Assembly (NCBI GenBank): GCA_026182355.1
Contig: JAPFBL010000575.1
Location: forward strand, 165,001-229,000
Direction: 5' to 3'
Length of the DNA stretch: 64,000 nucleotides
Source of the DNA: Hermatobates lingyangjiaoensis
Taxonomy: Eukaryota > Arthropoda > Insecta > Hemiptera > Hermatobatidae
Under the pieces are notes generated by a model. The model made no database searches. It was not told the origin of the DNA and worked only from the letters and a program-made list of their open reading frames with translations. Positions 1-10,570 of the stretch are shown here, in pieces (the first letter of the stretch is position 1; each line of letters begins with the position of its first letter). The position numbers and the translations under genes were made by a program.

Positions 1-59
1 TCGAATTCGATATCGAATAATATTCGAGATCCGGACCACTCATGCAGTATATACTCATA

Positions 60-188
60 TATATATAATAAAATAAAAAACGAAGGAAACACACAGAAAG
101 ACACAGACATAACTCACATCGATATTTCGACAATCGTCGTCATCAGGAGGTGCGAAGAGCGAAGAGTCCCGCAGGAAGACAGGGCGGT

Positions 189-190
<2 letters not shown>
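60..190 (-). mobile_element. Penelope-like tail fragment
   Basis: Read on the minus strand, this contains CTGATGAC, a GAC/GTC stem and GAAAT, followed by a tail like those of other Penelope-derived fragments here. It abuts the (TA)n tract at 190 on its inner side. There is no coding capacity. The family assignment rests on the tail at 1400-1472, which follows a GIY-YIG frame. Confidence 0.6.

Positions 191-234
<44 letters not shown>
190..234. repeat. (TA)n microsatellite
   Basis: Uninterrupted TA dinucleotides between two Penelope-derived pieces. Reading it as a Tyr-Ile coding frame is meaningless. Confidence 0.95.
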
Positions 235-236
<2 letters not shown>

Positions 237-422
237 ATGATCAAACCACAATAAGAAATGGGAAAACAAGACTAAGATCTTTCAACCGTAACAAGCGGTC
301 TTCGTCAGAGTCAAAAACCCAACTGACCCTCGGTTGGGTTTTTGACTCTGACGAAGACCGCTTGTTACGGTTGAAAGATCTTAGTCTTGTTTTCCCATTT
401 CTTATTGTGGTTTGATCATTGA
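235..422. repeat. Inverted Penelope tail dimer (family A palindrome)
   Basis: Two ~88-bp arms are near-perfect reverse complements around a loop of about 10 bases near 328. Each arm carries the family-A tail: a GACTCTGACGAAGACCG stretch, then GAAAG, then the TGTGGTTTGATCATTG end. The tail ends face outward; (TA)n lies directly outside the left arm, and the right arm runs through a TTTCAC...GTGAAAT hairpin into (TA)n at 452. Related copies lie at 14867-15042, 30620-30820 and 25510-25790. Confidence 0.9.
348..377 (+). other. Hammerhead-core-like motif, family A
   Basis: CTGACGAA is followed by stem GACCG/CGGTT (one G-T pair), a CTTGTTA loop and GAAAG. This is one of the covarying instances of the window-wide CTGANGAN-stem-GAAA motif. 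Further family-A copies begin at 14972, 25646 and 28919. Ribozyme activity is not shown by the sequence. Confidence 0.6.
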
Positions 423-451
423 TTGTTATTTCATGTGTTTATGTGAAATCT

Positions 452-489
452 TTATATATATATATTATATATATATATATATATATATC
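452..489. repeat. (TA)n microsatellite
   Basis: TA tract directly 5' of the truncated Penelope copy; the coding frame starts at its edge. Confidence 0.9.
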
Positions 490-491
490 AC

Positions 492-1136
492 CGCCCTACA
501 GCTATAAGGGATCGTAGAATTACTACTCCCTTTATTTCTACTTTTTTCCCAGGCTCCCACAGGCTCGGCGCTGTTATTAGGGAGTTCTTTCCTATACTTT
601 CTTCTTCTTCGTCTACTTCTCCTATTTTCAGTCAGTCCCCTACTTTCTCCTACCGTAGACCTTCCAACCTGAAATCCATTTTTACCCATATTTCCAACAG
701 CCCCTGGGCTAGCAGAGGGATGAAGCGATGTGAACGCCGTAACTGCCAAACCTGTCCCCTAATTAACTCCAGTCCTTACTTTACTTCCCCTCTCAGTAAC
801 GACTCCTATCCTGTTCCTTCTGATACATCTTGCACTTCCTGTAACTGCGTTTACCGTTTGGAGTGTACTCGATGTGATGCTTTTTACGTTGGCTTGGCTT
901 CAACCAAGCTGAGCCTGCGTATGAACAATCACAGGGCGTCCGTTGGTCAGCGCAGAGACCTACCCATAGCTATCCATGCTAATTCCCATGACCTCCCTTT
1001 CAATGATTGTTTCAGGGTACAAATCCTCAAACAAATCCCCGAGTCTAATCCCCATGTCACCCTTAGAGCTTCCGAAGAGGCATTCATATGCCTCCTTGGG
1101 GCTCGTTCTCCTCCTGGTCTCAACCTGTACCGTTAA
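492..1136 (+). pseudogene. Penelope-like ORF fragment: RT C-terminus plus GIY-YIG endonuclease
   Basis: The frame is open for 214 codons from the edge of the (TA)n tract to the stop at 1136, extending well upstream of the first ATG at 720. Seen: YRRPSNLKSIF, typical of the end of the Penelope reverse transcriptase region; then the zinc-binding-like CERRNCQTC; then CVYRLECTRCDAFYVGL in place of the GIY...YIG pair; the catalytic-type Arg in SLRMNNHR; and a Glu-containing end, RASEEAFI...PGLN. In Penelope-like elements the nuclease nicks target DNA to prime reverse transcription. The fingers and palm of the polymerase are missing, so this is a dead 5' truncation, although the nuclease domain itself has no stop or frameshift. 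A close relative lies at 29808-30125. Confidence 0.88.
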
Positions 1137-1137
1137 T

Positions 1138-1262
1138 TATTTTTTATTTTATTTTATTATTATTATTTTATTATTACTATTATTATTATTATTATTATTA
1201 TTATTTTATTATTATTATTTATTTTTTATTATTATTATTTCGTATTTTATATATTTTTTATC
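1138..1262. repeat. TTA/TTTTA-rich microsatellite
   Basis: Imperfect TTA and TTTTA repeats follow the Penelope stop codon. The apparent Leu/Tyr/Phe-rich frames across it are artefacts of the repeat. Confidence 0.85.
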
Positions 1263-1471
1263 TTGTTTTCTAAATAAATATTGGAAGAATTTCTATTTTT
1301 CCTCTCCTCCGCTGGGGAGCAGCATTGCGGTGGTTCCACGAGTTACTCTGGAGGCCAGTAGTAGTTTGCTTCTCAACGCGAGTACTTCGCACTTCTTCCC
1401 GATGACGACGGATGTCGAAATATCGAAGTGAGTTCTGTAGTGTCTTTCTGTGTTCTTTTCTATGCGTTAAA

Positions 1472-1472
<1 letters not shown>

Positions 1473-1504
<32 letters not shown>
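1473..1504. repeat. (TA)n microsatellite
   Basis: Directly abuts the Penelope tail end. Confidence 0.9.
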
Positions 1505-1510
<6 letters not shown>

Positions 1511-1511
1511 A

Positions 1512-1850
1512 CAGGGGTGGGCAACCTTTTTGAGAATGCGTGCCAAAATCGGCCAAGTCTCTGACACAAACTTTTTCCACGTGCCAACCATTTTCTTTTT
1601 TAGAACATATTTGATATCTCTTAAGAGGTTTTTAAACGAAAAAATACTAAATGACCTCAGTGCAGTAAAACATAGTATAAAAAAATAGAAAAAAATGTTT
1701 ATTTTTTTAAATAAACCCTTAAGAACCTTAAGGGTTCTGGTGACATGAATAAAAATTACAGATTGATTAGTTTCGATGTGAAGTCCCTTTTTTACCAATG
1801 TACCTATAACTAATTCTATGTAAATATACCTGATCAAAACTAATGAATCT
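1512..1850. mobile_element. hAT-like terminal fragment
   Basis: Begins CAGGGGTGGGCAACC, a terminus typical of hAT/Charlie-type elements. I could not find the matching inverted terminus, so the inner end is approximate and the copy looks truncated. No coding remnant is visible. Confidence 0.5.
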
Positions 1851-2496
1851 ATAATTGTTATTCATGTACACACACGCTTTTTAATTTTCTAATTAGATCA
1901 ACAGTGTTTTTAATATGGTTGCCTGAAATTTTTCCAATTAATGGGCTTAAAAAAATACTTACTAACCATTTGGACAAGCCATATGATGCCGAACCAACCT
2001 AGCTCACAATCAAACGTATTGGGTAATTATCGTTATGTGTCTTGATGAACCCGTACATATATGGCAATGAAGGGGATTTTGTTAAAAATTTATTAATTTG
2101 TGCGCAATGATTCTCAATTCTCAAAATTTATAACAAATTACTTGCTAATAAAAAAAAGAAAATCATGTAATTTAATTAGACGTTATAAAGAAATAAATAC
2201 TGTCATGGCAATTACCTTTCAAGGTCATTGATGACGTCACATGTAAACAAACACGACAATTTCTTGGAAATAAATTATTCTGAGGTCTCTCTCTTTAATA
2301 CTTTTAATAAAACGATGTCAAGTCTATTGCAATTCAATGAATTTACTTCTAAATTAATTTTAATTATATTCTAGTTAGAAGTTCAAAAGATTTTATTCTT
2401 AGTTTTTCTTTTCTGTGAATAACAAAATGTGAAACATTTTTTTTTTGATTCGTAAAGAATTTTTAATAGAAATTTTTCAAAACAAATTCAATCGTA
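1851..2496. other. AT-rich sequence, nothing recognised
   Basis: No open frame, terminus, tRNA-like box or tandem structure that I can support. Confidence 0.5.
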
Positions 2497-3089
2497 TCTA
2501 TATAAATAAAATAATGATTTTGTCTGTACATTGCTTAGAACTGACTCATTTCAAGTTTTCTTTACGTTTCATACATTAGAGAAACCGAATCCATCCTTAG
2601 AAAAATTTCTGTCAGTTTGTCGGTTTGTCCGCAAAACTTTGTCACAGGTAAACTCAGCTACCATAAGACATATAAAGCTGAAACTTTTACAGTAGATTTG
2701 TGTAGGTCTAACTTAAAATATAGGCTATGAATTGATTGGAAATTCAACGTAGAAGTGAAGTTATGGACGTTTAACGCAAAAATGTTTGTCACAAGTAAAC
2801 TCAGTCACCATGAGATATAGCACGCTGAAACTTTGACACTGGATTTGTGTATGTCTAACTTAAAATATAGGCTCTAAATAGATTGATAATTCAGTACAAA
2901 AGCGAAGTTATGGGGCTTTAAGCTGTATTTTCGTAACTTCACAGACAAGTTTGTTTTGAAAATACACAGGTGTGGCAAGTATTGTTAGTTGATTTTAATT
3001 TCATTGGAGCATATGAATATATTGCGTATTTGACATCAGGCAGGAAAAACCAACAAATAACTTCTTACGCTGTATCATACCGAGGAAAG

Positions 3090-3597
3090 AATTTACAAGT
3101 CAGTAAAGAGATTGGATTAGTGATGAAGAAGCAGTTCATTATCTAATTGAATTTCTTGACTCTGAATTTATTTCTCCTGGACTGCTTGCTCATGAGTAAA
3201 AACTTAAAGTAGGAGCACCAATCATGCTGCAATTTAGTAGCAGTAACAAATTTCATGTTACGAAACATGAGTGCCCCAAAACTGTGCAATGGGTCACGAC
3301 TCTGAGTTTGTGCTCTACACAGATATGCCATAGAGGCGGACATAATGACTGGATGTGGTATTGGGGAGTCTGTGTGTATACCACACATACCATTGATTCC
3401 GAGCCACAAGCTGTCTCCGTTGAAACGAGTGCAAAGTCCGGTCAGAGTCTATTTCGCAATGACGTTAACTAAGTCGCAAAGGGAGACTTTATCTAACGCA
3501 GGAATTCAAGTTAGCGAGACCCAAGTTTTTCTCACATGGTCAACTGTAGTTTACTTGCTCAAGAGTCAGAGGTTCCAACTGTTTGTTGTTCCGTGAA
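3090..3597 (+). pseudogene. Helitron PIF1-like helicase C-terminus, frameshifted
   Basis: Fragments in changing frames match the C-terminal Pif1/RecD2-like helicase of Helitron proteins. They are EEAVHYLIEFLDSEFIS, SPGLLAHE then a stop, VGAPIM, SAPKLCNGSRL, IMTGCGIGESVCIPHIPLIP, and SPVRVYFAMTLTKSQ. The last segment corresponds to the conserved FAMTINKSQGQ region near the end of these helicases. At least two frame changes and two stops make it nonfunctional. Confidence 0.8.
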
Positions 3598-3755
3598 ACT
3601 GAAGGACAGACAGCTAATGTTTTGTATACAGGGTCATTTGCTTAACACTGTACTAATAATGGTATTTTCTACTATTCTATAATTTCTAATTATAGTATTA
3701 GTATAATACTATAATTAAATTCATGCATTTTTTCATTACCACAGAGGTTAGTATC

Positions 3756-4120
3756 ATTAATATTAAAATTATAGTAATCCGTCTTACCTCGTACCCTGCT
3801 GCTGAAGTTCTTAGACCGGTTTCGGGCGTCACCCATCTTCAACAAGAACTGATCAACTAAAACTACGGAGTCCTACCTTTCTGTTTATATAACCTACCTT
3901 CTTTCCCAATGCTGCCTAGATTTTTTTATTTAGGCAGCAGATTATTCTATTAAAATCTAGGCAGCATTGGGAAAGTAGGTAGGTTATATAAACAGAAAGG
4001 TAGGACTCCGTAGTTCTAGTTGATCAGTTCTTGTTGAAGATGGGTGACGCCCGAAATCGGTCTAAGAACTTCAGCAGCAGGGTACGAGGTAAGACGGATT
4101 ACTATGATTTTAATATTAAT
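3756..4120. repeat. Penelope tail palindrome nested in the Helitron
   Basis: Two ~165-bp arms, reverse complements around a ~35-base loop at about 3925-3957. The right arm carries TTGAAGAT, a GGG/CCC stem and GAAAT, then GAGGTAAGACGG. Flanks differ from other Helitron copies, as expected for an insertion. The loop is the left breakpoint of the 4.3-kb duplication. Confidence 0.85.
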
Positions 4121-4211
4121 AATACTATAATTGGTATGGTATTCCATGGTATTTTGGAATACCAAGTATAATAGAATTTTTGATTCCGTCAAAGACGGGT
4201 ACGTTTGCTAG

Positions 4212-4900
4212 TTATTAAATAAAATATTATTTGAAATGGATTTTTTTTTTAATTGTCATAATTATTTTTAAAAAGGTTAGAAAATATTATTAAATGAAGG
4301 AGAAAAAGGGTGAGAAAATATTCCTCGTTTAATAATATTTACTAAACGAGTTATTTTTAGATATTCTCGACAGTAATGAAAGAGTTTTTATAGATACGTT
4401 TCAACCATTGTACTGAGCTCTTTCAAGGGAATAAAATTAATTTAAAAATGTTACAGCTGAAAGAAAAAAAAACTTGATATTTTAATTTTGTATAAATTAA
4501 ATGTCCTTTTGTGTTTATTAAACAGTGAATATATTATTATTAAAGTTTAAAATTTTTGATATAATTTGAAATGAAATGAATATTGTTTACTGTTCATTTC
4601 TCAAAAGTTATTATTGTTAATAATGTTATTTTAAATATTTAATCTTGAACTCCTAAAGTGTCTTTATATCAAATACAGCATAGAATCAAGAACCTGCAAA
4701 ATGATGTTTTTCGTATTTTTTTCGGTCTGATTAATTTAATTAATTAAATTTATTTTAATTAATTAGTTTAATTACTTTATGTAAAATATAGAATCACGAA
4801 GGAATTGTATTCGGGTCAAATAGAAATACTCCGTTGCCAACGTTTTGGTTTGATTTAAAATAATTAGAGATTAGAGAACACACCTATTTATAATATATAT
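4212..4900. other. AT-rich filler, nothing recognised
   Basis: Runs of AATTAATT and weak self-complementary stretches only. Present in both copies of the segmental duplication. Confidence 0.5.
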
Positions 4901-4903
4901 ATA

Positions 4904-4989
4904 TAATGACGAACAACAGTTCGAAATATTGAATTCTGTAAGTTTTCTTTGTATTGTCTTTTCTGTGTCGTGCTTTGTGTAATTTAAAG

Positions 4990-5023
<34 letters not shown>
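4904..5023 (+). mobile_element. Penelope tail fragment ending in (TA)n
   Basis: ATGACGAAC, an AACA loop and GTTCGAAAT begin the fragment; AATTTAAAGT runs into (TA)n (4990-5023). It is the same family as the minus-strand tail at 10940-11032. Confidence 0.7.
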
Positions 5024-5028
<5 letters not shown>

Positions 5029-5450
5029 TGTGTTCTCTAATCGGGGTTCGGTCAATTTTCCAGGATAAAAAATGAAACTCTCGTTGCCAACGTTTCGGTT
5101 TTATTTAAAACCTTTTTCATAGGCAGAAGTAAGAATTTTTTAACTAAGAAAATGAAATTTACATTATTTAAAGGAACAACAATGTAGCTGGACAAAACCT
5201 TCGACTAGACTAATAGATAACATTACAAATAACCTAGGTTATTTGTAATGTTATCTTATTAGTCTAGTCGAAGGTTTTGTCCAGCTAACATTGTTGTTCC
5301 TTTAAATAATGTAAATTTCATTTTCTTAGTTAAAAAATTCTTACTTCTGCCTATGAAAAAGGTTTTAAATAAAACCGAAACGTTGGCAACGAGAGTTTCA
5401 TTTTTTATCCTGGAAAAATTGACCGAACCCCGAGTAGAGAACACACCTAT
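5024..5450. repeat. 427-bp Penelope tail palindrome
   Basis: Near-perfect palindrome centred on TAACCTAGGTTA at about 5230. Each arm holds the tail family with CCTATGAAAAA, stem GGTTTT/AAAACC and GAAACGTTGGC, ending GAGAACACACCTAT. On the left that end touches (TA)n. There is almost no spacer at the centre. Duplicated at 21372-21798. Confidence 0.9.
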
Positions 5451-5536
5451 TCTATCAAACGGTCGATATATTATTGAATCTGTTATATATAGTATATAAT
5501 ATTTATTGATAAAAAGTATGTACCGTGGAAGAGAAA

Positions 5537-5649
5537 CAAAACTAAAGTTTATCGGGACTCGGTCAGTTCTCAGGTTCAAATTAAACTAATAAATTAAGTT
5601 TAATTTGAACCTGAAGAACTGACCGAGTCCCGATAAACTTTAGTTTTGT
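5537..5649. repeat. Short tail palindrome
   Basis: Arms carry the AACTGACCGAGTCCCG end around an AAACTAATAAATTAAGTTT centre. The right arm leads into TA repeats. Duplicated at 21885-21997. Confidence 0.85.
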
Positions 5650-5677
5650 ATATATATATATATTGACCAATATATAT

Positions 5678-5815
5678 ATAAAAAGATATAACATAAACAC
5701 GTGAAACAACAATCAATGATCAAACCTCAATAAGAAAATGGGAAAACAAGACTAAGATGTTTCAACCGTAACAAGCGGTCTTCGTCAGAGTCAAAACCCA
5801 ACTCCAGTATACTAT
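5678..5815 (-). mobile_element. Penelope family-A tail, single arm
   Basis: Minus-strand family-A tail (AATCAATGATCAAACC ... GTCTTCGTCAGAGTC) without an inverted partner; it stops at AACCCAACT. Confidence 0.75.
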
Positions 5816-6040
5816 ATAGTATAGTATTTTAAATTTTTCCTTGAAAATTATAATTAAAATATAATAAAAATAATTTATTATAATAAATTATAATAAAATT
5901 ATAATATATAATAAATTTCATAATTCACGGTAAATATGCTTTGTGTGTGCCGCGACATATTTCAATGTCCTTTAAGTGAAAAGAGGCTGAAAAACAGTGG
6001 CTTTTACACTATTTAACTAAAATCTTGTTCACTTAAACGG
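5816..6040. other. AT-rich, nothing recognised
   Basis: No feature supported. The part at about 5925-6000 is the most diverged patch relative to the second duplication copy. Confidence 0.5.
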
Positions 6041-6129
6041 ATCAGTTCCTTCTTCTCTTGATGTCGACGAATGCTGTAATTTTAAAAGGAGTTTTTTTCA
6101 GCGTTCTCTTTTCTCTCTTTAATTTAACC

Positions 6130-6240
6130 CCCTTCGCCCCCCCCCCCCAGCCCCTAAAAGTCTTGATTGTGTCAAAGAGAGTAAAAAGTGAGATAGAGAG
6201 GGAGAGAGAGTGCGAGAGAGAGAGAGAGAGAGAGAGGGAG
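6130..6240. repeat. Poly-C run and (GA)n tract
   Basis: C homopolymer at about 6139-6149, then GA-rich sequence with a pure (GA)n at about 6216-6235. Both reading directions give Ser-Leu or Arg-Glu repeat frames, which I do not consider genes. The tract is longer in the copy at 22550-22630. Confidence 0.9.
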
Positions 6241-6637
6241 CAAAAAAAGTTAATGTGGCTGGTACAGTCCATCTCATATGATGTAAGCTCAAAAAAAAAA
6301 GAAAAAAAGTTTCGCTTTTTAGCCATGCTAATAGAATTAAACTGTACAAAATAACTCGAGACTCTGAATTCTGGAAAAATCTATCCAACACTTTTAGTAT
6401 TTACCAATAGTTTGAAAGAAATGTTTAAATCATTCAAAGAATTAATAAATAGAAATTAGAATTGAACTTCATATCAAAATAATACAGAGTGATCGGAAAG
6501 CTACTGTGCACTCATAGTTTTAGCGAATTAATGTAACCTGAGAGAGATGGAACTCTGCTTCGTTGATGAAAAAGGTTATATTCAACACATTCAGTCGTAT
6601 TCTCTTATATAAAATAGCTCATTAATTGTGCAATCTG

Positions 6638-6808
6638 TTATAGTGTGGTATTTACTCATATTTTGGGAAAGTATTATGTCTCCACACAATAACAATGTTC
6701 TAGTGAGGTATTAACTCATATTGGGGAAAGTGTTTTGGTCTCCACACAAAAACAATGTTATAGTGTGGTATTTACGCATATTGGGGAAAATTATTCTGGT
6801 CTCCACCT
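6638..6808. repeat. Three-copy ~60-bp tandem repeat
   Basis: Three imperfect copies of a unit containing TGTGGTATTTACTCATATT ... GGTCTCCACACAA. Also present in the second duplication copy, at about 23018-23190. Confidence 0.85.
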
Positions 6809-6815
6809 AGCCTAG

Positions 6816-7165
6816 CCTTGAAAATGCTAAACAACTTTTGGCGAAACGTCGGCATATAATCAGGAAATAACACTGGGTATTTTATGATCCTTTTGAGGTT
6901 TTCTTGTTACTAAATTTTTGTTTTCTGTTGGTTGGTATTTCCTTGGATGTCTTGCTCTTTATATGTCGTTAATAAATAGTTTTTTTTTTTTAGCCTTGAA
7001 AATGCCAAACAACTTTTGGCGAAACGTCGGCATATAATCAGTATTTTATATCTGTGATTTTGGAAAGTAATGTTAGTCCCATTGATGATACAGCCATTGC
7101 GAAAACCGGTCGAGCGACTTCACCAGCGATAGACGAGGTATGACGGTTAATAATGATATCTTATA
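6816..7165 (+). mobile_element. Penelope tail fragments
   Basis: Two direct copies (about 6816-6860 and 6992-7042) of TTGAAAAT, a GC(C/T)AAA/TTTTGGC stem and GAAACGTCGGC. A further tail follows with GAAAACCGGTCGAGC and GAGGTATGACGG, ends shared with the tails at 11200, 24740 and 47130. In the first class the hammerhead C3 and G8 positions read T and A, which could still pair. Confidence 0.65.
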
Positions 7166-7600
7166 TAATCTGAAGTTGAATTTTTATGACAAAAATCCTC
7201 AAGAACCCCTTCTATTATAATTTTATTTAATTTTCAATAATGTTGTATCTTTATTATAATCTTAAAGGAAGAGAATAGTGAATCCTATTGAATTCAGTAT
7301 CTAAAGAAAAGGTCTAAAGGTTCTTTTCAAATGAAAAGAAAGGAACAGTCATTACGTTAAAGCCCGTATTTCAGTGATTTATTTCTTAGGGGAAGAATTC
7401 AAAGTGTTGAATGACAGAAACTTTTGTTTTCTGGAAAATTACTTGTTAATAAAAAGGGAAAAATGAGGAAAAACGAGTAGCTAAAAAATAAATTTAAGAA
7501 TTTTTAATTAAAAGCTAGTTGGAATTATCTCACTGGATGTCCTCCTTTTAAAATGTTTTAATTTAAAAATTGAATCTATGTTTGTAAATTTGATTTAGGT
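7166..7600. other. AT-rich, nothing recognised
   Basis: No frame or repeat that I can support. Confidence 0.5.
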
Positions 7601-7604
7601 TAAG

Positions 7605-9336
7605 TTGCAGAGGTAGTTATACGAGAGAACACACACAGGTTGAATATTAGCCCTTTGTGATACCACACAATGAGGATTTAACATTGTAGGTGATAAACCT
7701 TGCCTAACTCAAATTTATTTAGAGTACGGATCTTTAACGATATCCTGACATTGTATAGGCTCGGAGCCGACGGCTTAACAGCCTCTCCGAGGGACAACAT
7801 GCTCAGATTTGTTAAACTCCAGCGTGAATAAAGAACATTTTACATTAGTAGTGATAAATCTTGCCTAACTCAAGTTTATTTAGAGTAGGGATCTTTAACG
7901 ATATCATGATATTGTATAGGCTCGGAGCCGACGGCTTGACAGCCTCTCCGAGGGACAACATGCTCAGATTTGTTAAACTCTTGCGTGAATAAAGAACATT
8001 TTACATTAGTAGTGATAAATCTTGCCTAACTCAAGTTTATTTAGAGTAAGGATCTTTAACGATATCATGATATTGTATGGGCTCGGAGCCGACGGCTTAA
8101 CAGCCTCTCCGAGGGACAACATGCTCAGATTTGTTAAACTCTTGCGTGAATAAAGAACATTTTACATTAGTAGTGATAAATCTTGCCTAACTCAAGTTTA
8201 TTTAGAGTAGGGATCTTTAACGATATCATGATATTGTATGGGCTCGGAGCCGACGGCTTAACAGCCTCTTCGAGGGACAACATGCTCAGATTTGTTAAAC
8301 TCTTGCGTGAATAAAGAACATTTTACATTAGTAGTGATAAATCTTGCCTAACTCAAGTTTATTTAGAGTAAGGATCTTTAACGATATCCTGACATTGTTA
8401 GGCACGGAGCCGACGGCTTGACGGCCTCTCCTAGGGACAACATGCTCAGATTTGTTAAACTCTTGCGTGAATAAAGAACATTTTGCATTAGCAGTGATAA
8501 TTCTTGTCTAACTCAAGTTTATTTAGAGTAAGGATCTTTAACGATATCCTGACATTGTTAGGCACGGAGCCGACGGCTTGACGGCCTCTCCTAGGGACAA
8601 CATGCTCAGATTTGTTAAACTCTTGCGTGAATAAAGAACATTTTGCATTAGCAGTGATAAATCATGCCTAACTCAAATTTATTTAGAATAGGGATCTTTA
8701 ACGGTATCATGATATTGCATAGGCTCGGAGCCGACGGCTTAACTGCCTCTCCGAGGTACAACATGCTCAGATTTGTTAAACTCTTGCGTGAATAAAGAAC
8801 ATTTTACATTAGTAGTGATAAATCTTTCCTAACTCAAATTTATTTAGAGTAGAGATCTTTAACGGTATCCTGACATTGTATAGGCTCGGAGCCGACGGCT
8901 TGACAGCCTCTCCGAGGGACAACATGCTCAGATTTGTTAAACTCTCGCGTGAATAAAGAACATTTTACATTAGTAGTGATAAATCTTGCCTAACTCAAGT
9001 TTATTTAGGGTAGGGATCTTTAACGATATCATGACATTGTTAGGCACGGAGCCGACGGCTTGACGGCCTCTCCTAGGGACAACATGCTCAGATTTGTTAA
9101 ACTCTTGCGTGAATAAAGAACATTTTACATTAGCAGTGATAATTCTTGTCTAACTCAAGTTTATTTAGGGTAGGGATCTTTAACGATATCATGACATTGT
9201 ATAGGCTCGGAGCCGACGGCTTAACAGCCTCTCCGAGGGACAACATGCTCAGATTTGTTAAACCCCTGCGCGAATAAATCAAGGGCCAGAGTGGGTATTG
9301 AACCCCTCATCTACCAGTTCAGAGGCCGTACAATGG
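7605..9336 (-). repeat. SINE whose body is tandemly amplified (~161-bp unit, ~10 copies)
   Basis: About ten copies of a ~161-bp unit running from GATAAATCTTGCCTAACTC through GGCTCGGAGCCGACGGCTT to CTTGCGTGAATAAAGAAC. The unit is the middle part of the SINE seen once at 47705-48042. Only the last copy (9250-9336) continues into the tRNA-derived head remnant (GGTATTGAACCCCTCATCTACCAG). Variants such as GTTAGGCACGGAG against GTATAGGCTCGGAG recur in blocks. Confidence 0.88.
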
Positions 9337-9605
9337 CTTTTTGTGATATTATGCAATGAACATTCTACATTTGGAGTCCTAAATTTTGTCTACCTGAAGT
9401 ATATTTAGGTATACAATTCTTTAAAGAGTACCTGTTATTGCTGGTGTAGCCTAAGATACCGTCTCTTTAACATCCTCTTCAAAGGATGACATGCTCAAAT
9501 TTATTCATTTCCCGCATGAATAAATCATCCAGACTGCATATTGAACTCCCGATCTACCAGCCCAAAGACGACTGCGTTTCGATTGGGCTACCTTGGCTCC
9601 TAATT
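9337..9605 (-). mobile_element. tRNA-derived SINE, diverged copy
   Basis: Same body order as the other SINEs (TTTTGTGATATTATGCAAT, TGACATGCTCAAATTTATTC), and a minus-strand tRNA-like head at 9530-9605 with recognisable but mutated A and B boxes. Older than the copies near 48 and 56 kb. Confidence 0.7.
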
Positions 9606-10295
9606 TGATTTAAAATAAAATAAAAACCCATATATTTTAAGCTATTTTATATTATTTTATTCAAAAGTTGAAAATAATAACTTTTGTTATTTATATTTCT
9701 TGCAATAAGTATTTATTTTTAGCACGTGGTTATTCCAGTTATAATTATCAGTAAATAGCTTCATATTCTAACTCCAGACCTATTATCAGGTGGAGGGGGG
9801 GGGTCCTTTAATTTGGATCAATTTATAATTAGCTTGTTCATTTTAAAACCCATTATTGTTTTCCCCTTAGTCATCATTACTAATTGATAATTCTTCACTT
9901 TTCAAATAATAATGTTTTAGAAAGTACATTTCATTTATGATGTATAATTGATATCATACATATATATATATACAATCGTCATCAAAGAGAACCAATGACT
10001 TTTCAAAACAAAAACTTCTAATTCAAATCATAAAGAAAAAAAAAAAGTTAAATTAACTGGATATACAAATAAATATAATAACCTTTCAACCACTTTTAAA
10101 AAACAGTTTTGATAAGTTATTTTAAATTTGTATTTTTAGATTATTAAAATATATTTATTTATACTTTGCAAATATTATAGTTGAAAGATCTATTTAAAAA
10201 AATATTACACAGAAAAACTATAAAAAAAAATTACGTCCTTAAAAACGTATTTTGGGATAAAATGAGTATAAATATAAGTATTGTACTTATATAAG

Positions 10296-10296
<1 letters not shown>
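9606..10296. other. AT-rich sequence, nothing recognised
   Basis: Only homopolymer A runs, a short G run near 9795 and a short TA stretch near 9960. Confidence 0.5.

Positions 10297-10297
<1 letters not shown>

Positions 10298-10352
<55 letters not shown>
10298..10352. repeat. (TA)n microsatellite
   Basis: Long TA tract beside an internally deleted family-A tail pair (about 10398-10525). Confidence 0.9.
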
Positions 10353-10359
<7 letters not shown>

Positions 10360-10397
10360 TTCACTGATAAAACGAAATACGATCCAAACTGGACACA

Positions 10398-10525
10398 TTT
10401 TCGTCAGAGTCAAAAACCCAACTGACTCAGTTGAAAGATCTTAGTCTTGTTTTCCCATTTTCTTATTGTGGTTTGATCATTGATTGTTATTTCACGTGTT
10501 TATGTGAAATCTTTATATTATATAT
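10398..10525. mobile_element. Collapsed family-A inverted tail
   Basis: A short minus-strand piece (TTTTCGTCAGAGTCAAAAAC) joins directly to the plus-strand GTTGAAAGATCTTAG half. The palindrome centre and one motif half are deleted. Confidence 0.65.
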
Positions 10526-10570
10526 ATATGTATAAACTCAAAAATTGTTATTGACCTCTTCTATTCTATT

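Larger units (their letters stand above)
492..1472 (+). mobile_element. 5'-truncated Penelope-like element copy between two (TA)n tracts
   Basis: The copy begins inside the reverse transcriptase C-terminus directly after (TA)n. It continues through a GIY-YIG nuclease to a stop at 1136 and crosses a TTA-rich stretch. It ends in a tail with CCGATGAC, a GAC/GTC stem and GAAAT, and GTTAAAGTG runs into (TA)n at 1473. Both edges therefore abut (TA)n. The same tail recurs at 12450-12555 without its coding part. Confidence 0.8.
2497..4211 (+). mobile_element. Helitron copy with TC and CTAG termini
   Basis: Starts TCTATATAAATAAAA after an A. It ends with a short GTC/GAC hairpin around GTCAAAGAC and then GGGTACGTTTGCTAG before a T. 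This is the Helitron terminal pattern with A|T insertion and no target-site duplication. It holds a degraded helicase C-terminus and a nested Penelope palindrome (3756-4120). The first half of the Rep/helicase protein is missing. Four more copies of this family lie at 33.5-40.6 kb. Confidence 0.85.
3922..8255 (+). repeat. Segmental duplication, copy 1
   Basis: Nearly identical to 20264-24629, in the same orientation and about 16.35 kb away. It starts within the loop of the 3756-4120 palindrome and ends inside the SINE-derived tandem array. Differences include GA-tract length, single bases such as CCCCGAGTAGAG against CCCCGATTAGAG, and a more diverged patch at 5925-6000. Confidence 0.92.

Noticed and set aside
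190..237. Open frames made of Tyr-Ile repeats (also at 460, 1470, 10300, 12260, 25750, 31060, 32900, 51390, 51550, 53850, 54200)
   Set aside because: They are translations of (TA)n tracts; the open frame follows from the lack of stops in repeated TATA codons.
348..377. Calling the motif a functional hammerhead ribozyme outright
   Set aside because: All instances have one extra base between CUGANGA and stem II, and I could not identify stems I and III with a cleavage site by eye. Reported as hammerhead-like only.
976..1431. Leu/Tyr/Phe-rich frames overlapping the Penelope fragment
   Set aside because: They run through a TTA/TTTTA microsatellite in a frame different from the recognisable GIY-YIG frame.
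6042..6391. Ser-Leu and Arg-Glu repeat frames over the GA tract (also 22407-22782)
   Set aside because: Both strands and several frames are open because (GA)n has no stop codons; the length differs between duplicate copies.
6486..6530. Mariner-like terminus (GTGATCGGAAAGCTACTGTGC; also at 22880)
   Set aside because: Only one end is visible, and I found no matching inverted end or TA duplication.
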